64,000 nt of DNA from Vibrio sp. Of7-15 (GTDB lineage: Bacteria > Pseudomonadota > Gammaproteobacteria > Enterobacterales > Vibrionaceae). Within the stretch, counting starts at the first letter, position 1, and every line of letters starts with the position of its first letter. The notes beneath the pieces were generated by a model that was given only the letters and a program-made list of their open reading frames with translations, searched no databases and was not told the origin of the DNA. The stretch lies in assembly GCF_022347565.1 (NCBI RefSeq), contig NZ_JAKRGH010000010.1, positions 1 through 64,000 on the forward strand. The letters are read 5' to 3'. The position numbers were made by a program, and so were the translations under genes. This document shows positions 53,403 to 63,149 of this stretch, piece after piece.

Positions 53403-55577
53403 ATGAAGCGGTCCTTATATAAACTTCCTTTGATACTGTCTGGCGTCATCTTCTTATCTGCTTGTGAAGGCGACATAACAGAACACCTTGGCTACCCTGC
53501 CGTCTACCGAATAGACGAAATCCCCTTGTATGAGACGGAAACAGACATCCAGCAGCGTGAACAAATGTTAGCCACTAAACACGCAAACTATGTTGAACAA
53601 ATAGAGCAACAGATCAACAACAACGAAGGTGAAGGTGTCGTCAACGAGCTTATAGACGATATTAACCATTCCGATGGTTACTACCTTGTCGCTATGGATA
53701 ACCTACTTTCTTTAAATAACACCTATCCATCATTAACTAGTTTTACGATTAATCGCTTCGTAGAAGAAACCGATGTGGCAAAAGCAGGAGCCATTACTGC
53801 GATTCATACCAGCCCTCATGGTCCCCAGATCCAAGATTTAGACACAGTCACACCCACCAGGCACTACCTTGATTATGTCTACGGATTATCTCAACTTGGC
53901 TTTTTTTCTAGCTCTCACCCGCAAAAGGCTCGAATAGTGAATGAGCTTGAAAACTTCATCGACACTTATATTGAGGATCAAGTTGGGTTTTATGATGGTG
54001 AATACCTAACCACCGGTTACAACAAAGAAGTGTTTGCACTGGACATTGCTTCAACGGTTTCTTTGCTGTATTCAGACTCTCCGGGTAAATACCAAAAAAC
54101 AAAAGATTCATTTGAAAGCTTTTGGCATAACGTGATTTACCTTTCTTACGATGGTGATAACTCTCCCCATTACGATGCAGGTACAGGGTTCAATATCATC
54201 ATGAGAATGGCCCTTCGTCATCAAAGGTTAGATGAAATCCAGCACTCTGAGCACATGAAAAGAATGATGGACAGAATGGCGCGCACGATCACCAGTAGTG
54301 GTCAATCGGCTAAATGGGGTAAGTCGATGGAAAAATCCACCAAGGTGGGTGAGATCCGAATATCTGCTGGCGGGCTGATGCCTTGGATGCTAATGATGGG
54401 GTACAAAGTATGGAGCGATCCGTATTATCTGTATGTCACAAGAAAGTACCAAGACTTCTATTTAACCAAAACCCAAACAGACAACGGGACTTTTTCAGAA
54501 GATCACTACCCACTTTTGTCACCTAGTGATATTAATGCCTTCTCCGTCACAGGTGTGACGCCCGATGCTGACCGCGATTTACCCACCAAAACCACACCCA
54601 GAATTACGTCTATCGACAAATATAATGGCCTCTTACTGGGGAGAGGAGATACCAACTATGAGCAAGTGCAAGACAAGCTCATGCTATCGACAGGCACTCA
54701 CCCGCAATCGCCTTGGTTACTGATGGATTTAAGCTACACCCAACATAAAGCCGCACACGATCACCGCCAAGGTATTGATGTGTTTGCCGCTCATGGTGCC
54801 CACTTACTCACCCGCAAAGGGCGCTGGGCTGAAGCCAATAAAAATAACAGTATTTATATTGCTCCGGCCAAGTACGCCTACCCTCACGCCCCGTACACTT
54901 CCTACCATGCGGCCGATGCCAACATGTATAACAAAGAATTTATGGATGCGATGGAGTACAACCCCAGATTTGATTATGAAATAGCTGACTTTGGCACCCA
55001 AATACTCTCTCCCTACGCCAGCTATGGATTTGTGGGATATGACAAACATCAATATGATGGCATTTCATCAAACAGGCAAGTCATGTTGCTGAATAATGGT
55101 ATTCTCGCAGTAAAAGATACCATTGAAACCGCCTCAACTTATTCTGGTGATCATAAAGGCGGCGTACTTTATCAGGTTCTGCCCCATTTTATTCAAGATC
55201 AAGGAGCTAATTGGGTATACATGGAAGGGCTAGCAGAGCAGATCCCTTCACAACCTTCCCCGCAAAGTACACGAGGGGTTTTAATTTATTTCCCATTCAT
55301 CTCTGCTAACGAGGCTCAAGTTAACATTACCAACAACCCAGACGATCCTGAAAACGCCTATCGTAGCTGGTTTAACACTTATAAAACCTTAACCCCTTCG
55401 GAAAATTTCACCATGGTGTCGGTGATCATCCCCGTGAACGATAAAAGCCGACTTACCGAGCTGCTCGAAGAAATTCACTATGAGGAAGAACAGAGCTTAC
55501 TCTCCATTCCATATACTCAAACACAATCAATATGGATGACACTCGATAAAAACAACCCTCAGTTCAAAATTGAATAA
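53403..55577 (+). CDS. Lipoprotein resembling heparinase II/III-type polysaccharide lyases
   Basis: A 724-residue lipoprotein with lipobox LSAC (Cys21). Residues about 60-390 are helix-rich, with YLDYVYGLSQLGFFSSS and KWGKSMEKSTKVGEIRISAGG, compatible with an (alpha/alpha) toroid. The C-terminal half is beta-rich and begins with LLMDLSYTQHKAAHDHRQGI, then VFAAHGAHLLTRKGRW. The H-x-H-R-Q-G-I-D-V-F-x-A-x-G pattern recalls the conserved His-x-D block of heparinase-like lyases. No CAZy family can be assigned confidently. No sugar transporter or sulfatase neighbours are present, so it is not an obvious utilisation locus. It could equally be an uncharacterised surface protein. Confidence 0.55.
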   Translation: MKRSLYKLPLILSGVIFLSACEGDITEHLGYPAVYRIDEIPLYETETDIQQREQMLATKHANYVEQIEQQINNNEGEGVVNELIDDINHSDGYYLVAMDNLLSLNNTYPSLTSFTINRFVEETDVAKAGAITAIHTSPHGPQIQDLDTVTPTRHYLDYVYGLSQLGFFSSSHPQKARIVNELENFIDTYIEDQVGFYDGEYLTTGYNKEVFALDIASTVSLLYSDSPGKYQKTKDSFESFWHNVIYLSYDGDNSPHYDAGTGFNIIMRMALRHQRLDEIQHSEHMKRMMDRMARTITSSGQSAKWGKSMEKSTKVGEIRISAGGLMPWMLMMGYKVWSDPYYLYVTRKYQDFYLTKTQTDNGTFSEDHYPLLSPSDINAFSVTGVTPDADRDLPTKTTPRITSIDKYNGLLLGRGDTNYEQVQDKLMLSTGTHPQSPWLLMDLSYTQHKAAHDHRQGIDVFAAHGAHLLTRKGRWAEANKNNSIYIAPAKYAYPHAPYTSYHAADANMYNKEFMDAMEYNPRFDYEIADFGTQILSPYASYGFVGYDKHQYDGISSNRQVMLLNNGILAVKDTIETASTYSGDHKGGVLYQVLPHFIQDQGANWVYMEGLAEQIPSQPSPQSTRGVLIYFPFISANEAQVNITNNPDDPENAYRSWFNTYKTLTPSENFTMVSVIIPVNDKSRLTELLEEIHYEEEQSLLSIPYTQTQSIWMTLDKNNPQFKIE

Positions 55578-56245
55578 CAATCAACCTGAACAAAAAGCGC
55601 CCCATGATCTCACGGGGCGCACTCCTCTATATTACAGTCGTAAGTAAAATAGAAAAGTAGCAATTAATTTAGAATAAATTTTTCAATCTTTACCCTATCA
55701 ATTTTAGTTATTCTAGATAAAAACAGCATGGATAAAATAAAAATATAAAACCTACCCTATATCCATTTAAAATAGAATAACTTTTACAATGGTCATACCA
55801 GAGAGTATTTTAATCAGCATGAAAACCACGCTCTGACATAGATCTATTATGTCTTACCTCTTTATATTAAAAGTGGAAAAGTCATTTTCCTCATTTACAA
55901 TAATCAAGACAAAAAACACTCAACAAAACGCATAATAGATATTATTTAAAATAGGAAAAACTTTATTTCCATATGAAAAAAACAATTAAAATCAAAGATA
56001 TAAACCAAAACACCAAGATTGAATGACATATTGAAAAAATAGAAAAAAATATTTCCTCTTTTAAATCTCATTCATGAGAATTATGATTTTCAGCTTACCT
56101 AAATGAAGCTCTAATAAAAATATAACAAGATAGATGCTCTTCACCCATCTTATTTCATAAACAGAATAGAGATAAGATCAATCGTATTAATTTATATTTT
56201 ATTTAATAAATTGAAACATTTTTTCATATTGATGCTGTACTTAAC
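55578..56245. other. Very AT-rich gap upstream of the EAL gene
   Basis: 668 nt. Apart from the hairpin at 55597-55620 I see no gene, repeat or named motif. The high A+T with many A-tracts would suit H-NS binding, which is inference. Confidence 0.5.
55597..55628 (+). terminator. Hairpin after the lyase-like gene
   Basis: A perfect 7-bp GC stem GCGCCCC/GGGGCGC with a 10-nt loop, 20 nt after the stop. The following ACTCCTCTAT has few T, so it is terminator-like. Confidence 0.65.
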
Positions 56246-57781
56246 ATGAATAAAACAATTAATAACCTAAAGATTTTTCTTTTATGGCTGACCACTTTAT
56301 TTATCATTCTTTACATACTTGTTTTTACCATCGTCAATGCATGGTCTCATCATAAAAGAGCACTACTAGAAAAAATCGATACGATAACAATATCAATGGA
56401 TCATGATATGGAAACGTATTTATATCCACTACACAAAAATAATACGTCACCCAATTGTGACCAAAGCGTGATTACTCTGATGAAGCAAGCAGACTTTCAT
56501 GCAAAATATTTAACCAATTTTGCCATTGTTAAGAATGACACCATAATCTGTACCTCAGAGAATGGAAAAATAGATCCCCCTACTTTTTTATCTGGTGATA
56601 TTTGGCCAGCTGAACCTGGTGTTAGCATTATCCAAGAGCAACCGATCCCACTCTTTGATGGCAAAGTAAAAGGTGCTGCCGTTAAATATGGTCACTTTCT
56701 TGCTTTTTTCGACTATCAAAAATCACAATTAGAAAGTAACTTTACCTGGCTAAAGTACATTCGATATGGAATACATAATAATAAAAAAACTTACAGCTTT
56801 GGAAGCTATGGCTTTATTGATGATCAGTTCACCAATTATGTAAAAAATTTGCAATGGTATGAAAAGGGCCACTGGTTATTCAGTAACTGTAAAAGCACGT
56901 CGTGCACGGTAATTGCTATTGATATTTTACAATATTTAAAAGAAGAAAAGACCGTCACACTCTGCTTAATCTTATTCATTACAACATTGACAATGGTTGT
57001 TACCTTCCTTGCTTCTTCCTTAAAGTATTGGCTGTATCATCACTTACCTAGACAAGTACGTATTGGGTTGAATTGTCAACAACTTAACCTTAATTACCAG
57101 CCTATTATCAATATCAGAAACAAAAAGGTTGTCGGGTATGAGGTACTGTGCCGGTGGCAAACACAAGGTGGGGATAGAATACCTCCAGAAAAATTTATTG
57201 ATATTGTCGAAAAAAATAATCAAACCGAAGAGCTAACCAACCTCGTCATATCGAAATCCATTAATGAGCTCAAAGAAGCAGGGTTAATGGGGAACTTTAA
57301 TATTGCGATTAATGTATTCCCAAACGATATCGCCTCAGGAAGACTAATAGAGCGATTTAAGAAGATTTTACCCTCAAAGTATTATTCATTCATAACCATT
57401 GAACTAACAGAAAGAAAGATTGATAACTTATCTGCACTATGTGAAGGAGTAAAGCAGCTGCGTGAATTGGGATTTTCTGTCGCTATTGATGACTTTGGTA
57501 CTGGCTCATCAAACCTAGAAACACTGCGCGAGCTTCAAGCAGATAAACTAAAGATTGATAAAAGCTTTGTTTGGGGAGCAGAGAAACCTTGTTTAAAGCA
57601 AGATCTTATAAACCATATCGTGAACATAGCCAAATCTTTTCGGCTTTCCATCATAGCTGAAGGAGTAGAAACCACAGAACAACTCGACCTACTGCGGTCA
57701 ATAGGGGTTGACTATAGCCAAGGTTACCTTCACAGCGAGCCTGTTTGTGTAAAGCAATTAGCAAACACAATAAATAAGTAG
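56246..57781 (+). CDS. CSS-motif EAL-domain c-di-GMP phosphodiesterase
   Basis: A 511-residue inner-membrane protein. One helix (about 8-31) and a second (about 237-257) enclose a periplasmic domain with Cys residues, including NCDQS and the CSS-like motif ICTSENG. The cytoplasmic EAL domain has the signature as YEVLCRW (EVL in place of EAL), N in INVFPND, E in ELTER, DD in AIDDFGTGSS, K in LKIDKSF, E in IIAEGVET and Q in QGYLHSEP. All metal-binding and catalytic positions appear kept, so it should hydrolyse c-di-GMP. CSS-domain phosphodiesterases are redox-regulated through their periplasmic Cys pair in enterics. The gene is AT-rich and stands alone. Confidence 0.87.
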   Translation: MNKTINNLKIFLLWLTTLFIILYILVFTIVNAWSHHKRALLEKIDTITISMDHDMETYLYPLHKNNTSPNCDQSVITLMKQADFHAKYLTNFAIVKNDTIICTSENGKIDPPTFLSGDIWPAEPGVSIIQEQPIPLFDGKVKGAAVKYGHFLAFFDYQKSQLESNFTWLKYIRYGIHNNKKTYSFGSYGFIDDQFTNYVKNLQWYEKGHWLFSNCKSTSCTVIAIDILQYLKEEKTVTLCLILFITTLTMVVTFLASSLKYWLYHHLPRQVRIGLNCQQLNLNYQPIINIRNKKVVGYEVLCRWQTQGGDRIPPEKFIDIVEKNNQTEELTNLVISKSINELKEAGLMGNFNIAINVFPNDIASGRLIERFKKILPSKYYSFITIELTERKIDNLSALCEGVKQLRELGFSVAIDDFGTGSSNLETLRELQADKLKIDKSFVWGAEKPCLKQDLINHIVNIAKSFRLSIIAEGVETTEQLDLLRSIGVDYSQGYLHSEPVCVKQLANTINK

Positions 57782-57889
57782 CACATAATTTTAATGGCCA
57801 TTAATCGTTCAATATAGACCCAATGACACCTATATATTGGCTAACAACCATTCATTTTATTCATCAACAAAATAAGAAATAACATTATA

Positions 57890-59080
57890 ATGAACTTTAA
57901 AAAATCAAAGTTATACGCTTTTCTGTCACTATCTTTAGGAATAATAACCCATGCTGAATTAGCATACTCCCAGCATGAATTTTATACGGATAAACACAAT
58001 GTAATTCTGGATACTAATTTTGAAGAAAGTTTAATTATTCCTGTAACAATAGCGAATAAAACCTATTCCTTTATGGTAGATACTGGTGCCAGCGTCACCA
58101 TCATTAATAGCCATATTGCTAACGAAATCACAGAACCAGTAAAATTAAACGCTCTGCCCGAGCACCATCAAAAAGACTTTGGAAACATAAGAGCCGTATC
58201 GGGAACGCTGCAACAAAATAGTATTCATTTTCTAAAACCAGTTCCAATATCTCTTGGTGAAAAAACCATTAGTGATCATGAAATTTGGATCGCAATAGAT
58301 ATGTCTCTTGTCTCACAAGCTGTTGGAACAGACATTGATGGTATCATAGGTATTGATACCTTTAGACAAATGAACTGGCTGGTAGATAACTCAACAAAAC
58401 GCTTAACCATAACGAGTAGCGCCTTACCTTCTTCACAGTTTGATCAGTGTATTGGGTATTCAGATAACTATAATCGATCTCCAGTATTGAACCTCACGTA
58501 TGCAAACGGTGAGGTGGCTATGAATGTCGATACTGGTGCGAGCAATGGCTATGTCGGGCAAGAATTTATTGATTACTTGTTACACAACACACAATTAGCG
58601 GAAAAAATTCCACACGCATCATTATCTGTTGATGCGATTGGTTTTAACCACACAGATGAATACGTTCTTAACGACCTAGAGTTTAATGGAATGCCACTTG
58701 GAGGACTTCAAATCAGTGGGAACCCTGGTGAGCAGTATGCCCTGGGTATGGACTTTTTCTCTCGTTTCCAGCAATACGCTTTCATGCCAAGTCGAATGCT
58801 GTTTTGCTACAATGCCGAAACCATTAAACAAAAGTGGCAAAAGCCACATCGAACCATTTATGTTCGCTACGCTAACGACAACCTTGAAGTTTTCTATAAC
58901 GCCGAAGCGATGTTGGCTGACCATGGGCTTAAAAATGGGGATATTATTTTGAAAGCAAATGGAAAATCCTATAAGCCACCACAAATTGGCAAGCTAAACG
59001 ACATTCTCTCTTACACGCCTAAAGGAGAGCTTTCACTCACCATCCAACGTGGCGAAGAAGTAAAAACGTTTCAGATTTAA
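57890..59080 (+). CDS. Exported two-lobed retropepsin-like aspartic protease with C-terminal PDZ-like domain
   Basis: A 396-residue protein with a signal peptide (about 1-27, ...ITHAELAYS). It carries two DTGAS active-site motifs, FMVDTGAS (D64) and MNVDTGAS (D214), each followed later by a hydrophobic-G-x-D element (GIIGIDTF about 151 and YALGMDFF about 282). Bacterial retropepsin-like proteins usually carry one such motif and dimerise; here one chain seems to hold both lobes. Residues about 340-396 (LKNGDIILKANGKSYKPPQ ... ELSLTIQRG) resemble a PDZ domain. It should be a periplasmic or outer-surface protease. The substrate is unknown. It follows the EAL gene by about 110 nt. Confidence 0.78.
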   Translation: MNFKKSKLYAFLSLSLGIITHAELAYSQHEFYTDKHNVILDTNFEESLIIPVTIANKTYSFMVDTGASVTIINSHIANEITEPVKLNALPEHHQKDFGNIRAVSGTLQQNSIHFLKPVPISLGEKTISDHEIWIAIDMSLVSQAVGTDIDGIIGIDTFRQMNWLVDNSTKRLTITSSALPSSQFDQCIGYSDNYNRSPVLNLTYANGEVAMNVDTGASNGYVGQEFIDYLLHNTQLAEKIPHASLSVDAIGFNHTDEYVLNDLEFNGMPLGGLQISGNPGEQYALGMDFFSRFQQYAFMPSRMLFCYNAETIKQKWQKPHRTIYVRYANDNLEVFYNAEAMLADHGLKNGDIILKANGKSYKPPQIGKLNDILSYTPKGELSLTIQRGEEVKTFQI

Positions 59081-59091
59081 AATTCATAACA

Positions 59092-59120
59092 AAAAGCAGA
59101 AAGTCGCCCTTTCTGCTTTT
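59092..59120. terminator. Bidirectional terminator after the aspartic protease gene
   Basis: A 12-bp stem AAAAGCAGAAAG/CTTTCTGCTTTT with a 5-nt loop, flanked by A and T runs; it serves both converging genes. Confidence 0.88.
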
Positions 59121-59163
59121 GCGTTTTAACACCCGTTGGATACTGCGTTTAAGTTACCTTATA

Positions 59164-59997
59164 TCATTTATCAGGCTGATAGCCGTATTTGGCCAGATAG
59201 TGCCACACCTTTTTAATAGCTTGCTCATCACAACCCAATAGGTTAATGGCGTTGCCTAATATACGTGGGTTGATTTTGCCATTGATGGCGATTTCTGCCG
59301 CTAGATCGACAAACTCTTTTCCTCTGTAATCAGGGTATTTCGCCACCATCTCCACCGTCATTTGATAACCAGAATGCCACTCCACATTAACGCCAAGATC
59401 GTAGGCTTGTTGTTCTACTTCTGTGCCTTTATAAATAGGGTCTAATACAATGGCATCCACATCATTCAGTAATAATAATTCGCCGTGTATTTGCGCTTCA
59501 ATGTAAGCATCAAGGTCGTCGACATCATCAGCTTGGGCTAGATTGATTAATGCTTCCATGTATTCGTGGGAAGCGAAGTGTTCTGGCTCAAAAAAGCTAT
59601 CTGGGTAACAAAAAGTTGTTCTCTCTAATACTTCTGGTTTCAAGCGAAAATACGAAGAGCCAAAACGAGGAGCGGCACCATATTCAAACCTTTTGTAGTT
59701 CAGAGCCCCGTATTTAGGGCGTTGGGAAGGAATCGATTGATCGTATATGCCACCAAATACATTCTGTTCCCATTTCCATCTATCTCCTCCAGTAAAAGCC
59801 GTGAGCCCTCCATTACTGGTCCCAGATTCAAACTGTGATTTTATGCGCTTATCCTTCGCAATAGAAATAAGCAGAGGCACACCCTCTTTGGTATAACGAT
59901 CAGGGTGAAAATTAATGGTCACTTCATGCTGAACTATTTGAGGCTTTCCAGTTGATTTAGAACGAATCTCCTCGATGGCTTGCCTATATAAGCTCAT
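59164..59997 (-). CDS. DUF3626 family protein
   Basis: About 277 residues, cytoplasmic. It has the DUF3626 blocks: VTINFHPDR (26-34), FESGTSNGGLTAFTGGDRW (56-74), RPKYGALN (93-100), GAAPRFGSSYFRLKPEVLERT, FCYPDSF and QIHGELLL (169-176). Function is unknown. The start at 59997 (MSLYRQA) is chosen from the usual family start; a longer frame to 60147 adds a hydrophobic stretch that looks spurious, and neither start has a strong ribosome site. It stands alone, convergent with the protease gene. Confidence 0.75.
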   Translation of the reverse strand: MSLYRQAIEEIRSKSTGKPQIVQHEVTINFHPDRYTKEGVPLLISIAKDKRIKSQFESGTSNGGLTAFTGGDRWKWEQNVFGGIYDQSIPSQRPKYGALNYKRFEYGAAPRFGSSYFRLKPEVLERTTFCYPDSFFEPEHFASHEYMEALINLAQADDVDDLDAYIEAQIHGELLLLNDVDAIVLDPIYKGTEVEQQAYDLGVNVEWHSGYQMTVEMVAKYPDYRGKEFVDLAAEIAINGKINPRILGNAINLLGCDEQAIKKVWHYLAKYGYQPDK

Positions 59998-60223
59998 TTT
60001 TTCTTTCACTAAACTCACCTCGTAATTTTCAATCAAGAGCCTTACATAAAAAAGCACAGTCACATAAGAACTTACACTCATTCCCTCCATAGACATAAAA
60101 GCTAACGCGTTAAGTACAAAAAAGCCACTGCTTACCATCACTAGCACCAGAAATGCCGGATGAATATACAGTGGCTGAAGTCGATTAATGCTTAGTTAAC
60201 GTCCGTATAAATACGGTTAACCA

Positions 60224-61969
60224 TTATTTCTTTTGCATTAAGATTGTCGCAGTTTTGTTGCCAGCATCGTCTAGAGTGTCACGAACTAACACACCACGAT
60301 CCCACTCTTTACCTGCTGGAATGTAGCTAAAGCGGTTGATCTTGAAGCTATCTTGCGTATCATCTTTATCTCTGTCGTTCCAACGAACAGTGGTGTTTAA
60401 CTGATCTAATGTTGCTTTGGCATCGCCCGCTGCATTAGTCGTAAACCACCAGAAATCCATGGCCGCTAGATCTTTGTATGTGCTATATTCATTTACGCCA
60501 CTCTTTATCTCACATTGGCCGCTAAACTCTTCGCCTGTTAAAGTTACGCCTTTCGCATCAAACACTAATGTTGATACAGCTGTTTTATCACAACTAGGGC
60601 GTGTTTCTGTCGCTGTCCATGTGCCAGTAAAATCAACATAACGATCTTGGCCAACCGCTTCTACTGGGTATAGGAAGCTGATGTTTTCACTAATACGGCC
60701 AGGGTAAGAAGACTGTGTTAGGTACTCTTTGCTTCGAGTTTGCACGTACACATCAGTGATTGGATCGTAAGAACCAGAAATCACTTCTTTTAGCATTTGT
60801 GAACCATCTGCATCATCAGAGTCATCACGCTCGATGGTTGAAAACTTGGTCATCGTTTGCTCTGAACAAGTCTTATCGGCCATACATGCATATGCGCCAC
60901 CCATTTCTTTTACTTTATCCCAAGCGTAAGGTAAGTCTGCACTGCTTGTTGCTGTTGGATCCGTAAGCTCGTACTGGTATTGAGATCCATTCACAATAGC
61001 TGAAAACTCAGGAGCCACTGTTGCTGGTTCACCATTACAGTGGTAAGCATTTTGGCCATTGTTATCTTTGACTTTTGTAAACTCACCACTTGTACTCGCA
61101 CACGTCATGTATTGAGCTGCGTAGTGACCACTGATAGCACCATCATTTGAGCCTTTACGCGTAATGAAGTTTCCATCCTGTAGAGTGTAGAAAGATGAAG
61201 ATAATCCACCTGTTTTCTTAAATACATCTTCACTTAAGGTACGATCAGCATGAATCACAGATTGGAAGCCACTCGCTGCATTATTACGTACACGCTGAGT
61301 CGCTTCACGCTGTACAAACGTCCAGTTTGAACCTTTAGCCCAGTGAGTAAGGTTATCCGCAGAACCACGCGTTACGTCTTTCAGCGAGTTAGTCATGTGT
61401 GCGATAGCATTAGCTTCAGACACTAAGCTCGCAGGATCTACATTCAATGCAGTAAACAAAGCAGTAAATGTCGCAACATCATCCAGTTTAATCGCCTGTA
61501 GAGCGGTTTTAACTGCATCAGATGGGGTTTGAACTGCCGCAGGAATAACAATTTTACTGTCATCGCCAGCTTGTGTATCGATAGTTAGCAACAAACGAGA
61601 CAAGTTAACAGCACGCTGATGTGTACCCATGGTTTCAAAAGGAGTACTGATGTGGCGTCCAGACACAGAGCCTAATAGTAAACCGTCTTCACCACCTAAA
61701 TAGAAAGCAACGCTTGGGTTAGCCGCGTCAACTGTGTAGCCACCGTTTGCATCAGTAAGAGCTACAGTACTACCAGAGCGGTAATGTAAACCTTCTACCT
61801 TAGCATCGATGAACTCGCCTTTAGCCGGAACAGCAATCACTGGCTTATCTACTAGACCAGTATTCGGAGTGCTTGGAGTCGTTGTATCCGTATCTGAATC
61901 ACTATTACAACCTGTTAACGCCAAAGCAGCCAGTAATGACGTGGCAATCAGTGTTTTATTGTACTTCAT
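60224..61969 (-). CDS. Large lipoprotein of unknown function
   Basis: A 581-residue lipoprotein. The signal ends in the lipobox LTGC (Cys21), followed by an Asp/Thr/Ser-rich linker (SDSDTDTTTPSTPNTG). The mature N-terminal region (about 45-105, AKGEFIDAKVEGLHYRSGST...GLLLGSV) looks like a carboxypeptidase-regulatory or surface-adhesin type beta module. The remainder has paired Cys residues (TCAS, YHCNGE, YACMADKTCSE, SCDK, QCEIK) suggesting disulfides, and several repeats of acidic residues. I do not recognise a specific family. It is a single gene in a region of surface proteins, next to a pullulanase-type lipoprotein. Confidence 0.75.
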   Translation of the reverse strand: MKYNKTLIATSLLAALALTGCNSDSDTDTTTPSTPNTGLVDKPVIAVPAKGEFIDAKVEGLHYRSGSTVALTDANGGYTVDAANPSVAFYLGGEDGLLLGSVSGRHISTPFETMGTHQRAVNLSRLLLTIDTQAGDDSKIVIPAAVQTPSDAVKTALQAIKLDDVATFTALFTALNVDPASLVSEANAIAHMTNSLKDVTRGSADNLTHWAKGSNWTFVQREATQRVRNNAASGFQSVIHADRTLSEDVFKKTGGLSSSFYTLQDGNFITRKGSNDGAISGHYAAQYMTCASTSGEFTKVKDNNGQNAYHCNGEPATVAPEFSAIVNGSQYQYELTDPTATSSADLPYAWDKVKEMGGAYACMADKTCSEQTMTKFSTIERDDSDDADGSQMLKEVISGSYDPITDVYVQTRSKEYLTQSSYPGRISENISFLYPVEAVGQDRYVDFTGTWTATETRPSCDKTAVSTLVFDAKGVTLTGEEFSGQCEIKSGVNEYSTYKDLAAMDFWWFTTNAAGDAKATLDQLNTTVRWNDRDKDDTQDSFKINRFSYIPAGKEWDRGVLVRDTLDDAGNKTATILMQKK

Positions 61970-62233
61970 TTTTCCCTAACCTAACTGTAAATTAATAAAA
62001 CATCATATTTTTCATTGAATTTCAACGATTTAATAAGCGGGCGAATACTATAGAACGAAGTACTGGATATCAATGCATATATTGATATTTCTGTGAGTTA
62101 TGTCGCAGTGCATGAGCATGAATGAATAGATTGTGAGCAGTAAAACGAAAAACAGGAAAGAAAACAGTAAATTTAGTCGTCATAAGTGTAAAAAATTATT
62201 AAAAATCAGTTGGTAAAATTCATACCACCGATT

Positions 62234-62671
62234 TTAAAACATCATCCTTGGCTGCGTCATGTAGATGAACTCACTGGTTTGATGCGTCTCAACGAAACCA
62301 AACTTACGGTAAAGATCCCCTACCCAGTTACCTTGCAGATATAACAATTTACATGGCTTTTTAGTATGTACAGATAATTCATTAAGATGGTTTAACACCG
62401 CTTTACCCAACCCTCGCCCCTGAAACTGAGGCAGAATAAAGAATCGGCCAAAATACAAATGATCTGCCTTTTCTTGAATCAAAAAAGAGCCTACCCGTTC
62501 CCCCTCCAAAACCATGATCTGAGGTTTTGCTTCTTCCCATTCTTGCTGGTGCAGTTTCCTTTGCAGATCATCATCCCAGCCAAAAATGGCTTTGATATAG
62601 TGGTATTCTGCGGCTTTTTTTAGCTCATAAGCGAATTCATAGTCGCTTTCACAAGCCGTATAGTGCTCCAT
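62234..62671 (-). CDS. GNAT-family N-acetyltransferase
   Basis: About 145 residues with a standard GNAT fold. The acetyl-CoA loop is QFQGRGLGKAVLNHLNE after the strand YFGRFFILP, and the final block is LYLQGNWVGDLYRKFGFVETHQT. The N-terminal ACESDYEFAYELKKAAEYHYI resembles members acting on small molecules or ribosomal proteins; the substrate is unknown. The start at 62671 (or 62674, adjacent ATG) follows AGAGGAC; the frame to 62752 has no support. Confidence 0.82.
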   Translation of the reverse strand: MEHYTACESDYEFAYELKKAAEYHYIKAIFGWDDDLQRKLHQQEWEEAKPQIMVLEGERVGSFLIQEKADHLYFGRFFILPQFQGRGLGKAVLNHLNELSVHTKKPCKLLYLQGNWVGDLYRKFGFVETHQTSEFIYMTQPRMMF

Positions 62672-62752
62672 CATGTCCTCTTGCAGTCTTATTTCGACTA
62701 AGTAAGTTCGGGATAAATTAGGTAGCAGCACAAAAACGTGCTCAAGGTGCAA

Positions 62753-63149
62753 TGAATATTTATAGAACTATCATCACAGAATGTGCAAATGGTTTTATGC
62801 GCAACAATAAACTCGCATTATCCACCAAATGAGATCTTAATCAACAGTACAAAGTATTTAAAAATTAATATCTTGTGTTAGCATTAAATTCTGTACGCAA
62901 AATAAGCTTCTAAGTATGAAGCTCATCAAACTCTGTAGAACTACATAATGTGACCGCGTGTAAAGAGTGCAACATTTTAAAGCCATATAGATAAAAAGAG
63001 TTTGTTCAATCACAGATTGTAGAGGTAGTGCCTGACTATTCTTTCTCAGCTTTTGGTAAAGCACACCTCTCGCTTTACCCCCTTAATTGCCATTAATGCA
63101 GCGTTTATTCATGGCAATGTTTATGGAAAAACTTTAACGGGAAAGAATT
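62753..63149. other. Intergenic region upstream of the pullulanase-type gene
   Basis: 397 nt. A 68-codon minus-strand frame (62858-63064) lacks a recognisable domain or ribosome site. I looked for a MalT-box-like GGGGA(G/T)GAGG and found none. It must hold the promoters of the two divergent genes. Confidence 0.5.

Noticed and set aside
60170-60223. Inverted GTTAAC/CCGTAT repeats after the large lipoprotein gene
   Set aside because: The tiny loop and missing T-run make a terminator call unsafe.
62858-63064. 68-codon minus-strand frame before the pullulanase-type gene
   Set aside because: No ribosome site or family pattern; it lies in the expected promoter region.
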